A DNA stretch of 46,582 bases, from NCBI GenBank assembly GCA_021818475.1, contig JAKADZ010000008.1:1-46582 (forward strand), given 5' to 3'. This DNA is from Nanobdellota archaeon. Lineage in GTDB: Archaea; Nanobdellota; Nanobdellia; Pacearchaeales; GW2011-AR1. The translations under genes and the position numbers were made by a program. The notes beneath the pieces were generated by a model. The model saw nothing but the letters and a program-made list of their open reading frames with translations, did no database searches and was not told the DNA's origin. Below are positions 1 through 7,935 of the stretch, piece after piece. How positions within the stretch are numbered: position 1 is the stretch's first letter; each line of letters opens with the position of its first letter.

Positions 1-146
1 GCCATGATTATCTGACTAATATCTCCCAAAGAAAAATTGATGAAAGTGAAGGAGTTAAAGTTAGTTTCAAAAGAAAAAGAAATTTAATTAGTATGCTATC
101 CGGAAATGATGAGGGATTTGAACTGGACATAACTTTGAAAAAATAA
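1..146 (+). CDS. C-terminal fragment of an unknown protein, cut by the window edge
   Basis: An open frame enters from the left edge and ends at a TAA after about 47 codons (ending ...FELDITLKK). It is too short to assign a family. The fragment is rich in Lys and Glu/Asp like its neighbours. It is followed by 85 bp that hold the promoter of the next gene. It could be a chance open frame, so confidence is moderate. Confidence 0.45.
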   Translation, partial: HDYLTNISQRKIDESEGVKVSFKRKRNLISMLSGNDEGFELDITLKK

Positions 147-231
147 ATCAAGATTCAAAATACTTCTATTTGTTCTCCCTATAAAGTAACAAAAACATAA
201 CATTTAAATAGAAAGGAGTCTTATAAAAATC

Positions 232-1860
232 ATGGCTAAAACGTTAATAGGCAGATTAAAAGAGAATTTGAAAAGAGGAATTTTGATAGGTGCAACCGTA
301 GCTTCAATTGGCCTGACAGGATGCCAGCAACCAAATAATCCTCTTCCTCAGGAAAATTATAAACCTCAGGCAGTCCTAAGCGTAAATCCACAATATGGAA
401 AAAATCCCCTGAATGTAGAAATAAAAGCAGACGGAACAGATGAAAACGGAAATCAGGACATAAAAAATTACAGCTTAAAAATAGATGTAGGGGAAGATGG
501 AATTATTGACGAAACCTTTTCAGATTCCAAACCAATAGATATAACAAGAACATTTAACACAGGCAAGGTAAAAATTTACGAGACCGTTACAGATATGGGC
601 GGATTAAGTGATGAAAAAGATTTGGAAGTAATTGTTTCTGCTTCAGATTTGCCAACTGTCGATTTGAGTTCTGTAAATTCAAATTTAATTGACGGGAAAA
701 CTTCCACAATAAACTTGCCTAACCCAACAGATGATGACACTTCAGGAATTATCCCTTATACAAAAGCTGAAGTTTTAAGCGGAAATGCGACAGCAACACT
801 TAACGGAAATAATTTAATATTAAATGCAAACCGGGTTAGTCAGGATAATCCTTATCAGGTTAGATTGACTTTTGGGACTCCCGAAGGAGGAATGAACACT
901 GCAACTCTCAGCGGAACAATAAAAAATTTGTGCGATATTTCCGGAGTCTTGCAGGATGTTGAAACGCATTCAAATCAGGCAGGAATAATAAGATTATATG
1001 ATGCATCAAATAATTCTCAGTTGGGAGAAGATCCGACATCAGACGGAAATTTTAGCTTCGAGTCAGCTTCCCCAGTTTCACAAATAAAATTGCAGGCGCA
1101 GTTTGGAGACAGTTATATAAGAACAATAACTTTAGATGGAACAAAAGATTATTCGGGAATTTCAGTAAGAGCAGTTTCTGCACCAAACTTTTCTGTATCT
1201 AAAACTGATTTTATAACTTTTATGAGACAGATAAACTTTGGAGATCCGGTAGAAAGTAATTATGGACTTAAAAGATGGGACCTAAGCCAATTACAAGGAA
1301 TTGAAATTCTTGCAGTTAATCCTCTAAATTCAAATTACTCTTTTACACAATCTCAACAAGATTTTATTGCAAATAAAATAACAGCAGGTAATGATACTGA
1401 AAGTTATGATATTAGAAATTATGTAAGAGGAAAAGATTTGAGTGGATTAATACATGAAGATACAACCCCCACAGGGATTTATACTAATGATTTAACAAAT
1501 GGAATGATTACCCCTAAACCCGGATGGATTGTTGTTGTTGTAGATAATAGTGATGAAAATCCCGGAGGATTAACAGATAAGAATATAATTAACAATAAGA
1601 TAACCGGAGCACTAATAAGATTAAGAACCGAGTCTATCAATGATAATGTTGTTTCACATGAATTTGGGCATGTTTTTATCGCACCTATTGGAGAAGCAAA
1701 TAATACTGTCTCCTCAATTTATTCAATTATGTGGTCAGGAGAAGGAAATCTTACAAAACCGGGAGTTGCAGATATAAAAGCAGGACAGATTATTTATGAA
1801 GACAGCTATTTGCCTGCAGAAAAGTTAGATGATATTTTAGGAATGAACTGGATGAATTAG
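232..1860 (+). CDS. Secreted lipoprotein with PKD-like domain and zincin (HEFGH) metalloprotease motif
   Basis: The N-terminus is a lipoprotein signal peptide: a basic start, a hydrophobic stretch and the lipobox LTGC at about residues 28-31, so Cys31 would be lipidated and anchor the protein outside the membrane. Residues about 45-135 resemble a PKD or Ig-like beta-sandwich. The C-terminal third contains HEFGH at residues 476-480, the zinc-binding signature of metallopeptidases. A later SIMW segment may be a Met-turn. No clear third zinc ligand was found, so the clan is open. A TATA-like TTTAAATA about 29 nt upstream suggests a leaderless start, although AAAGGAG also lies 13 nt upstream. The 3' end of this gene is duplicated 1.3 kb downstream. 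Protease activity is inferred from the motif only. Confidence 0.8.
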   Translation: MAKTLIGRLKENLKRGILIGATVASIGLTGCQQPNNPLPQENYKPQAVLSVNPQYGKNPLNVEIKADGTDENGNQDIKNYSLKIDVGEDGIIDETFSDSKPIDITRTFNTGKVKIYETVTDMGGLSDEKDLEVIVSASDLPTVDLSSVNSNLIDGKTSTINLPNPTDDDTSGIIPYTKAEVLSGNATATLNGNNLILNANRVSQDNPYQVRLTFGTPEGGMNTATLSGTIKNLCDISGVLQDVETHSNQAGIIRLYDASNNSQLGEDPTSDGNFSFESASPVSQIKLQAQFGDSYIRTITLDGTKDYSGISVRAVSAPNFSVSKTDFITFMRQINFGDPVESNYGLKRWDLSQLQGIEILAVNPLNSNYSFTQSQQDFIANKITAGNDTESYDIRNYVRGKDLSGLIHEDTTPTGIYTNDLTNGMITPKPGWIVVVVDNSDENPGGLTDKNIINNKITGALIRLRTESINDNVVSHEFGHVFIAPIGEANNTVSSIYSIMWSGEGNLTKPGVADIKAGQIIYEDSYLPAEKLDDILGMNWMN

Positions 1861-1869
1861 TTTTAATTA
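1819..1869 (+). repeat. Left copy of 45-bp exact direct repeat (51 bp with one mismatch)
   Basis: This copy covers the last 13 codons (EKLDDILGMNWMN), stop codon and first 9 downstream bases of the lipoprotein gene. Bases 1825-1869 are identical to 3133-3177. The two copies bracket the two-gene cassette. Confidence 0.95.
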
Positions 1870-1913
1870 TCGAATTATTTATAAACATTGAATGAACTAA
1901 ATATTTAACGAAA

Positions 1914-2516
1914 ATGGATTTAGAAAATAATTTGTATGGGAGAATTGAATTTACTACTAGAAGAAAAAGAGGGATGATACAACCAAGATATCATTGTATT
2001 GAGATTAAATTCTTTGATGATGAATGGAATAATCTACTCTTAGGAAGTGGATTGGGAGGAATTGCACCAAAGTATAAACCTGCAGAAACTTGGTGGGAAT
2101 CATCACGAAGATTAGATGCACAATATAAAGAACAAGATTCATCAACTAAACTGTGGAGCATTAGTGAGATTAAGTTAACTTATCCAAAAGAAGAAGAAAA
2201 GTCATCTTCAGGGATAAAACCTTGGACTCTTCCCCAGATAGATCTGCTTAGTCCTAAACCTATTGGCAGTATCTCCAATCTAAATAGTGGAAGTTATGGA
2301 AATCTTTTTGAAGAAGTTAATTTAGGAGGGATTTTTCCAAAAGACAGAGATGCACAGGGATTAATTTTACAATCAAGATACGATTTTGCAGAGAGGAAGA
2401 ATGAAAAACCTCATCTCAACTTAGGATTTACAAAAAGCAAAGAGAAAGGGTATACCCCATTTGGAGATTTGCATAAAATTGATCTTTTTGGAAGTGATGA
2501 CGAAGAGAAGAGCTGA
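1914..2516 (+). CDS. Unknown protein of the LENNLY/RRKR family (cassette gene A, copy 1)
   Basis: No known family is recognised. The first 33 residues match the start of another gene in this window (inside the exosome operon): both read M-x-LENNLY, then F, RRKR, I-x-PRY and an acidic/aromatic tail, so the two form a paralogous family. After this head the protein is low in predicted structure, with many Pro, Ser, Lys and Asp and short repeats of the form P-x-x-D/L-L. There is no signal peptide or membrane segment. A TATA-like ATTTATAAAC lies about 36 nt upstream, so it probably has its own promoter. It sits in the 1.3-kb cassette bounded by the 45-bp direct repeat, together with the following gene. 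Function unknown. Confidence 0.75.
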   Translation: MDLENNLYGRIEFTTRRKRGMIQPRYHCIEIKFFDDEWNNLLLGSGLGGIAPKYKPAETWWESSRRLDAQYKEQDSSTKLWSISEIKLTYPKEEEKSSSGIKPWTLPQIDLLSPKPIGSISNLNSGSYGNLFEEVNLGGIFPKDRDAQGLILQSRYDFAERKNEKPHLNLGFTKSKEKGYTPFGDLHKIDLFGSDDEEKS

Positions 2517-2563
2517 AATTATTTTTTAGAAGATTATAAAAATGAAAAAAGATTAGTTATTCT

Positions 2564-3112
2564 ATGAAAATATATACCCAGATTAATAACAAGTTAGGGG
2601 AGATTTATGATGAGTTTAAAAAAGATAAACAAGATTTAACTGGCTGGTCTTTGATGCAAAAAATTAAAGAGGAAGCAAATTTTGAAGAATCTCTTGAAAA
2701 TCTTTTAACCTATAAATTATTTGAGATTGCATTGAGCAAAAAAGAAATAATCAACATACCTAATTTGATAAAATTATTAATAGCCTCTAAAAACAAAAAA
2801 GAAAAGGTATCAATTGAAATTGAAGGGGAAACAAAAGATTATCAAGAGTTATATCGGGGAGTTTATTTAAAAAAAGGGGCATTGACACAGATATTAGAAA
2901 CTTTAAGGTTAACTGAAACTTTAGATTTTTTTATAAAATTTGTAATACTTGATGATGAAGAAATAAATCCAAATTATTATGTTGGAGAGAAATTAATAAA
3001 AGAATACGGCAAAGATAAAAAAGAACTTATTGAAAAGATTATAAAGACTTTTGAAAGAGAATATGAAAAAAAGAAATTAAGAAAAATCGGAAGAATTATA
3101 AAAATAAAATAG
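2564..3112 (+). CDS. Unknown charged helical protein, 182 aa (cassette gene B, copy 1)
   Basis: This is a soluble, Lys/Glu-rich, probably all-helical protein with no family I recognise. It follows cassette gene A by 47 bp and has a possible promoter of its own (ATTATAAA about 32 nt upstream of the ATG). The second LENNLY gene in the window is also followed by an unknown charged protein of nearly the same length (181 aa). The N-termini share a loose pattern (L-x-EIY-D/E-EF-x-K), which suggests but does not prove that gene B is duplicated too. The 45-bp repeat begins 15 bp after its stop codon. Confidence 0.7.
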   Translation: MKIYTQINNKLGEIYDEFKKDKQDLTGWSLMQKIKEEANFEESLENLLTYKLFEIALSKKEIINIPNLIKLLIASKNKKEKVSIEIEGETKDYQELYRGVYLKKGALTQILETLRLTETLDFFIKFVILDDEEINPNYYVGEKLIKEYGKDKKELIEKIIKTFEREYEKKKLRKIGRIIKIK

Positions 3113-3126
3113 AATCATTAAGTTGT

Positions 3127-3177
3127 GAAAAATTAGATGATATTTTAGGAATGAACTGGATGAATTAGTTTTAATTA
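3127..3177 (+). repeat. Right copy of the 45-bp direct repeat: orphan 3' end of the lipoprotein gene
   Basis: This is an orphan copy of the lipoprotein 3' end. In frame it still reads EKLDDILGMNWMN-stop, but no gene precedes it. Bases 3133-3177 equal 1825-1869 exactly. It marks the right border of the A/B cassette and lies directly before the promoter of the RiPP-like operon. Confidence 0.95.
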
Positions 3178-3199
3178 GAAAATGGTGACAAAAGAAAGA

Positions 3200-3207
3200 T
3201 TTAAATA
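3200..3207 (+). promoter_or_regulatory. TATA box of the RiPP-like operon
   Basis: TTTAAATA preceded by a purine-rich BRE-like stretch (AAAGAAAGA) starts 29 nt before the ATG of the short peptide gene. The same spacing is seen at many genes in this window and implies a leaderless transcript beginning at the peptide. Confidence 0.6.
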
Positions 3208-3228
3208 ATAGTGTTAAATTAATTATTT

Positions 3229-3351
3229 ATGGAAAATGAAAATTTTGATGCAAGTTTATTGCAGTTAATGCAAAAAAATGAACCAAAGGTATTGGATGAT
3301 TTTGAGGGAATCCTTTTTGAAAGAGGTTCATGTGGAAATAAACCTTGTTAA
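3229..3351 (+). CDS. Putative RiPP precursor peptide, 40 aa, C-terminal CGNKPC core
   Basis: This short gene is missing from the ORF track. It encodes a 40-residue peptide with an acidic, Leu-containing leader-like part (starting MENENFDASLL) and a C-terminal stretch ERGSCGNKPC with the only two cysteines, C35 and C40. Support for it being real: a TATA box at the leaderless spacing, a proper ATG, and a stop only 8 bp before a radical SAM/SPASM gene, which is the usual layout of radical-SAM RiPP loci. By analogy, the leader would be bound by the maturase and the Cys-containing tail would be the modified core. The modification cannot be read from sequence. Confidence 0.65.
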   Translation: MENENFDASLLQLMQKNEPKVLDDFEGILFERGSCGNKPC

Positions 3352-3359
3352 AAGAATAA

Positions 3360-4508
3360 ATGGAGTATTTAATAAGAACTCCTGATTTTAGTTACTTAGT
3401 TTTTTATAAGAATGATTCTTCAGGATTTCGAATGTCGAAAATTCTGACTCTAAATAAAAAAGCTTCTAAAGAGATTGAAGATTATATCAGAACAAATAAA
3501 AATTCTGAATTTATTAAATCATTGAAGAAAAGAGGATTTAAATTAAATCAAGTGTCCATTCGGGGGGATTATCAAACTCTCTATCCCTTGCATGTTCAGG
3601 TGGAGATAACAGATAACTGTAATTTAAACTGTAGATATTGTTATAGGAATTCATTTTTTAATTCAGAGAATAGTAAAGAGATAAATCTCTCAAAACTAAA
3701 AAAATTTTTGTCATCGTTAAAAAAGAGAAATTTATTAGAAGTGGGGATTACTGGTGGAGAACCAACTATCAATTCTAACTTTTTGAAAATTTTAAAATAT
3801 TTACTTAAAAATTTTGAGGTTATAGAATTAATAACTAATGGGACAAATCCAGAAGTTATTTTTAAACTATTTAAAGAGATATCTTCTTCAGAGAAAAAGA
3901 AATTAAATATTAGCGTATCTTTTCATGATTGGACTAAAAAAATTTCAAAATTAGAGGATCCTGAATATTATCTTAATAAGTTTATAAAAAAAATTGGAAA
4001 AACTCATCCCTTAAGATTTATACTAACAGATATAGATTATTTTCCAAAAAAAGCAGAAATAGCTAAAAATCTTTTAAAAAAGAAGGGAGTCAAAAAAATA
4101 GATTTCTCATTTGTATCTCCAATTGGCAGAGCTAAAGATAAAATAACTGAAGAGGAATATATCAAAAAATATCCTCCCTTAAATGAGAATCAGAAACCAA
4201 ATCTAAATTTATTAAACTGTTCTTTAATTTTTAGACACACTTCGGTATCTCCGGATGGAAATCTTAGACCTTGTGCTCTTTTCCCAACTTCATTCGTGAT
4301 CGGCAATCTGGATCAAGGAATTTCAAATGAGTTTCTATCCTTAAACCAACTACCTTGTCCAAGTGATAAAATATGCGGATCCTGTACTTATCTAGATTAT
4401 TGTCGCGGATGTATCTTAAAGGGATTATCTAATTCGAATAAAAGATGTTTATATAAGAAAGAATTAAAAAAAAGGTATCCGTTATTGCAAGATGATATAT
4501 TCAATTAA
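3360..4508 (+). CDS. Radical SAM/SPASM peptide maturase
   Basis: The radical SAM motif CNLNCRYC (C87, C91, C94) binds the SAM-cleaving 4Fe-4S cluster, and a GGEPT-type SAM-binding motif follows. The C-terminal part carries a SPASM domain with the canonical spacing: CX12GX4C (C287-C305), then CX2CX5CX2C in CGSCTYLDYCRGC, then a final Cys. This should bind two auxiliary clusters. The first ~75 residues precede the barrel and could hold an RRE-like leader-binding domain; I cannot confirm that. SPASM enzymes typically modify peptides (thioether or C-C crosslinks, epimerisation). It follows the 40-residue peptide by 8 bp and overlaps the next gene by 17 bp, so the genes are co-transcribed. Confidence 0.9.
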   Translation: MEYLIRTPDFSYLVFYKNDSSGFRMSKILTLNKKASKEIEDYIRTNKNSEFIKSLKKRGFKLNQVSIRGDYQTLYPLHVQVEITDNCNLNCRYCYRNSFFNSENSKEINLSKLKKFLSSLKKRNLLEVGITGGEPTINSNFLKILKYLLKNFEVIELITNGTNPEVIFKLFKEISSSEKKKLNISVSFHDWTKKISKLEDPEYYLNKFIKKIGKTHPLRFILTDIDYFPKKAEIAKNLLKKKGVKKIDFSFVSPIGRAKDKITEEEYIKKYPPLNENQKPNLNLLNCSLIFRHTSVSPDGNLRPCALFPTSFVIGNLDQGISNEFLSLNQLPCPSDKICGSCTYLDYCRGCILKGLSNSNKRCLYKKELKKRYPLLQDDIFN

Positions 4509-5976
4509 TAGTTTTGCTGAAAAGGAAGAAGTAGGAAATAAGGCTTTTGTCTTAATGCAGTTATCGAGATCTAATTATAACATCCCCCCCGGATTTATTA
4601 TTTCTTCAAGGGTTAAAGACATTATTCGGGTTCAAGAAAAAGTTAAGGAGTATTTTGATGAGATTATCTCAGAATTTCCTGTAATCGTAAGAAGTTCCAG
4701 CCCCCATGAAGATTCTAAAAATTTCTCTTATGCGGGGCAGTTTAAATCAATACCAGATGTTAATTCTTTTGAAGATCTAATAAAAGCTATTATCGAAGTC
4801 AAAAACTCGGGTATACAAGATTTTGGAAAATATGGAGAGAAAAATAATGGCGATATTGCAGTGATAATTCAGAAACAAATAAATCCAAAATATTCCGGAG
4901 TTTTTTTCACACAAAATCCCATTTCATCAGGATTTATAATTGAGTATGTATCTGGGCATCTAGGAAAAATGATTTCAGGAAGGGAAGATTCACACAAAAT
5001 AATCTCCCCCCCAAAAGAAGACAGCCCATTCTCAGAAATTTATCAATTGGGAGAACAACTTGAAGATTATTATGATTCTCCCCAAGACATTGAGTTTCTG
5101 ATTGATTCAAATGATAAGACTTGGATAGTTCAGGCAAGACCAATTACAACTATTAAAAAAGAAGACTACCAAAAGATTGACTTAAAAAAACATTTAGAAT
5201 CTCTCTCTGGAGAAGTGTTATCTTTAGGAAATGCTGTTGGAAAAATTCAATTTATTTACGATGACTTAAATCCTGAAGAAGCAGAAAAGATTTTTGAGGA
5301 AGGGAACATATTGGGCACTTATGTTTTATTTCCAGAGTTTAACAAAGTTTATCAAAAAGCAGGAGGGGTGATTTGTATGATTGATTCAATAACAAGCCAT
5401 CCAGCGATTATCTCCAGAGAACTTGGAATCCCTTGTATTGGGGGGATAAATATCACAGAACTTTCAAAGAAAATAAAAGATTTTGATGAAGTAATTATTG
5501 ATTCCGAAAAAGGAAAAATTTTTTTTAAGTCTAGAATAAAAAAAATTCTTGAGAAATCTGATAAAAAAATAACTAAGGTGGAATTTACTCCAACTAAAGA
5601 ATTTATGTTATCCGAAGAAAAAATAAAAAAGGATATTGAAGAATTAAACAGCCAGAAGTTAGGTTTAGATATTTTAAATGCAAAAGAGGTTATGAAAAAA
5701 CATTTTTCCGAATTTTTAAATAATCAAGATAAGAAACACCTAAATGAAGCAAAAAGTTTTTTGTACAATTTATCCAATTTATTACAAAATAGATTTATTT
5801 TAATATTAAAAAATAAGGGATTTTCGCATGAGGAGTTATTAAGGTCTTTTTCAGAAACAGATTCAGGGAAGGTTAATGGCAAATTAAGCGAGGTTTATTC
5901 TGTTATCAAAGAACATGTACAAACATTAGATGAATATTCAATAATAAACGGGAAGAAAATATGGGATTATAAGTAA
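4492..5976 (+). CDS. PEP-synthase/PPDK-like phosphotransferase (ATP-binding plus phosphohistidine domain, no PEP barrel)
   Basis: Residues ~1-220 match the ATP-grasp PEP/pyruvate-dikinase N-terminal domain: GNKA near the start, VIVRSSSPHEDS, the YSGVFFTQNP region, and DIEFLID...WIVQARPI. Residues ~230-345 are the swivelling phosphohistidine domain, with TSHPAI placing the catalytic His at 303 and ELGIPCIGG after it. The ~150 C-terminal residues are charged and helical and do not resemble the TIM-barrel PEP/pyruvate domain, so the final phosphate acceptor is not evident. Rifampin phosphotransferases show that this architecture can phosphorylate other substrates. Here, between a peptide maturase and a protease, the substrate may be the peptide, a small molecule or a protein. 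That is inference. Confidence 0.85.
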   Translation: MIYSINSFAEKEEVGNKAFVLMQLSRSNYNIPPGFIISSRVKDIIRVQEKVKEYFDEIISEFPVIVRSSSPHEDSKNFSYAGQFKSIPDVNSFEDLIKAIIEVKNSGIQDFGKYGEKNNGDIAVIIQKQINPKYSGVFFTQNPISSGFIIEYVSGHLGKMISGREDSHKIISPPKEDSPFSEIYQLGEQLEDYYDSPQDIEFLIDSNDKTWIVQARPITTIKKEDYQKIDLKKHLESLSGEVLSLGNAVGKIQFIYDDLNPEEAEKIFEEGNILGTYVLFPEFNKVYQKAGGVICMIDSITSHPAIISRELGIPCIGGINITELSKKIKDFDEVIIDSEKGKIFFKSRIKKILEKSDKKITKVEFTPTKEFMLSEEKIKKDIEELNSQKLGLDILNAKEVMKKHFSEFLNNQDKKHLNEAKSFLYNLSNLLQNRFILILKNKGFSHEELLRSFSETDSGKVNGKLSEVYSVIKEHVQTLDEYSIINGKKIWDYK

Positions 5977-5980
5977 TGCA

Positions 5981-6646
5981 ATGACCAAGGTGACATTTAA
6001 ATTTGACAAAGAGAAAGATTTGTATAATATTTGGCAAGCGTGTAATTCAGATTCTTCTTTCGGATATGATTTCAAAAAAAATATTGATAAAAAAACAATT
6101 TCAATCTGCCAAGGCAGAACTTTTGAAGAATGTAAAGAAGAGTTAACAGAAAAATTCAAGGCAATCCACAATTCAGAATTAGTTCCAATATTACTAAATG
6201 CAGTTAATGAATCCTGGAAATTAATAAATAATGAGTTTTTTAAAAGATTAGAAAACATTATGAAAAAATCAATCTATACTAACTCTTTTACAGGATATTT
6301 AACTTTTATACCAAAGTGTTCTTATTCTCTAAAAGAAAATTCTTTTTATTTTAATTTTTTTTCTCCTCTTAGTGGTATACTACAGACTGCTGCCCATGAA
6401 ATAATGCATTTGCAATTCCATAATACCTATTGGTCTAAAATTGAAAAACAAATTGGAGAAGGAAAAACTGCGGATTTAAAAGAAGCGTTAACAGTATTGT
6501 TAAACTTAGAATTCAAAGATTTATGGTTTATTCAAGATAATGGGTATGAGATTCATCAAGAATTAAGAAAGTTTATCGTGGAAGAATGGAAAAAGGAAAA
6601 AGACTTTGAGAATCTTATAAATAAATGTATTGCTTTCTTAAAATAA
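5981..6646 (+). CDS. Putative HEIMH zinc metalloprotease of the RiPP-like operon
   Basis: The HExxH motif AAHEIMHL places zinc ligands at H139 and H143. An acidic helix about 25-30 residues later (LKEALTVLLNLEF) may supply a gluzincin-type third ligand. There is no signal peptide, so it is likely cytoplasmic. It starts 4 bp after the phosphotransferase gene and is the last gene of the operon. It could act as leader peptidase, or on another target. The family cannot be named with confidence. The stop codon directly abuts the end of the convergent phosphatase gene. Confidence 0.75.
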   Translation: MTKVTFKFDKEKDLYNIWQACNSDSSFGYDFKKNIDKKTISICQGRTFEECKEELTEKFKAIHNSELVPILLNAVNESWKLINNEFFKRLENIMKKSIYTNSFTGYLTFIPKCSYSLKENSFYFNFFSPLSGILQTAAHEIMHLQFHNTYWSKIEKQIGEGKTADLKEALTVLLNLEFKDLWFIQDNGYEIHQELRKFIVEEWKKEKDFENLINKCIAFLK

Positions 6647-7195
6647 TTAATTAAATTTATTAGGTCTCAATCTTCTTGGAATATGATGATTATCATTCCA
6701 AGTTTTCAATCTCCAATTTTTGAATTTTTTAACCCAGTAAATAGAGTTTAATCCTGATTCTGATTGTATAAAGGGGACTAATTTTTTTATTTCTAAACCA
6801 AAAAAATAAGACAAAATTATTCTATTTGTTATTCCATGTGCAATAATCAGGATAGATTTATCTTCATCAGGATTTTTTGTCATTTTTTTAAGGAAAGAAA
6901 TCATTTGAGAATAATGTTTTTTTTCTTCTCTGGTCCATTCCTTTTCATCTTTTTTTATCATCTCGGATTTAAATTCATTTAAAGACTTTTCAATTTTGGG
7001 ATTTAATTTTATCTTCCTAGAAACTATATCCGCTGTTTGTTTTGAACGATTTAAATCACTAGAATAAAATTCATCAAATTGTTCTTTTTTTAATTTGCGG
7101 GCTAAATATTTAGCTTGTTTAATTCCTTTTTTTGTTAAGAATGGATCTTCCCCAAGTTCTTCTTTTTCAGCATGTCTAATAAAAGTAATCTCCAT
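6647..7195 (-). CDS. Histidine phosphatase (phosphoglycerate mutase/SixA-like)
   Basis: The N-terminal FIRHAEK carries the catalytic RH of the histidine phosphatase superfamily. RSKQT and a later AHGITNR supply the second Arg and second His of the active site. The length (182 aa) fits SixA/GpmB-type single-domain phosphatases. It is convergent with the RiPP-like operon and divergent from a second phosphatase of the same superfamily. The substrate is unknown; SixA-type members remove phosphate from phosphohistidine, others from small sugars or nucleotides. Confidence 0.85.
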   Translation of the reverse strand: MEITFIRHAEKEELGEDPFLTKKGIKQAKYLARKLKKEQFDEFYSSDLNRSKQTADIVSRKIKLNPKIEKSLNEFKSEMIKKDEKEWTREEKKHYSQMISFLKKMTKNPDEDKSILIIAHGITNRIILSYFFGLEIKKLVPFIQSESGLNSIYWVKKFKNWRLKTWNDNHHIPRRLRPNKFN

Positions 7196-7280
7196 GATAG
7201 GGATTAAATTAGGTTATTAATAAAAATATCTGTTAATTCATTATATTTAAATAAAATAAATTAGATTCAACTAAAAAGAT

Positions 7281-7838
7281 ATGAAACTTTATTTATTGCG
7301 GCATGCAGAAAGAGGACATGGAAAAAAACAGGATACTTTGGTAAAAGAAGGAGTAAAGCAATCGAATTTAATCATAAATAGTCTTTCTAAATTAGGAATT
7401 GAAAAAATCTACTGCTCAGACTCAAAAAGGACTAAAAAAACAATTGAACCTTTTTTAAAAAATTTTAACGGGGAAGTCATATACACTGATGAAATAAATG
7501 AACTTAGAATGGGGGTTCTTGAAGGGAAAAGCGGAAAAGAATATAATGAGATGCTTGAAAAATCAGGGTTATCAAAAGAAGATTTTAGACCACCAAAAGG
7601 AGAAAATTTTGAAGATTTCAGAAACAGGGTAAAAAAGTTTATTGAAAGTTTAAAAGATGAAAAAAAAGAAAAGGTTTTATTAGTGACTCATGGGGGAGTT
7701 ATAAGAAATTTTATTAAATCTTTAATTAACTTACCTCCAGAAGAAATTTCAAAAATAGATTTCGTATCATTAACAACTTTTGAAATAGATGGAGATTTTC
7801 AGGTAATTAGTTATTCTTTGAATGAAAAAATAATTTAG
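7281..7838 (+). CDS. Histidine phosphatase (phosphoglycerate mutase-like)
   Basis: LLRHAER at the start is the catalytic RH motif. KRTKKT, ELRMGVLEGK (general-acid Glu region) and VTHGGVIR complete the active site, so this looks like a working phosphatase of the GpmB/CobC type. It is transcribed away from a related gene across an 85-bp gap that contains ATTTAAATAAA. The two are only distantly similar, so this is not a recent duplication. The substrate cannot be told from sequence. Confidence 0.87.
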   Translation: MKLYLLRHAERGHGKKQDTLVKEGVKQSNLIINSLSKLGIEKIYCSDSKRTKKTIEPFLKNFNGEVIYTDEINELRMGVLEGKSGKEYNEMLEKSGLSKEDFRPPKGENFEDFRNRVKKFIESLKDEKKEKVLLVTHGGVIRNFIKSLINLPPEEISKIDFVSLTTFEIDGDFQVISYSLNEKII

Positions 7839-7859
7839 ATTAATAGTTTTCCAAATTCC

Positions 7860-7872
7860 TTTTTTATTTTTT
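7860..7872 (+). terminator. T-rich transcription terminator
   Basis: A run of 12 T interrupted by one A lies about 20 bp after the phosphatase stop codon. Archaeal RNA polymerase terminates on such T runs, aided by FttA. Confidence 0.5.
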
Positions 7873-7935
7873 AATTATTAAAAAATATTCTTAACTAACA
7901 ATAATATTTATAAAAGCGATTTAATTAAAATAGTA

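Noticed and set aside
1870-3126. Idea that the A/B cassette is a complete insertion sequence or integrative element
   Set aside because: No transposase, integrase or terminal inverted repeats are visible; only the flanking direct repeat supports mobility, so it is listed as a finding and not as a mobile element.
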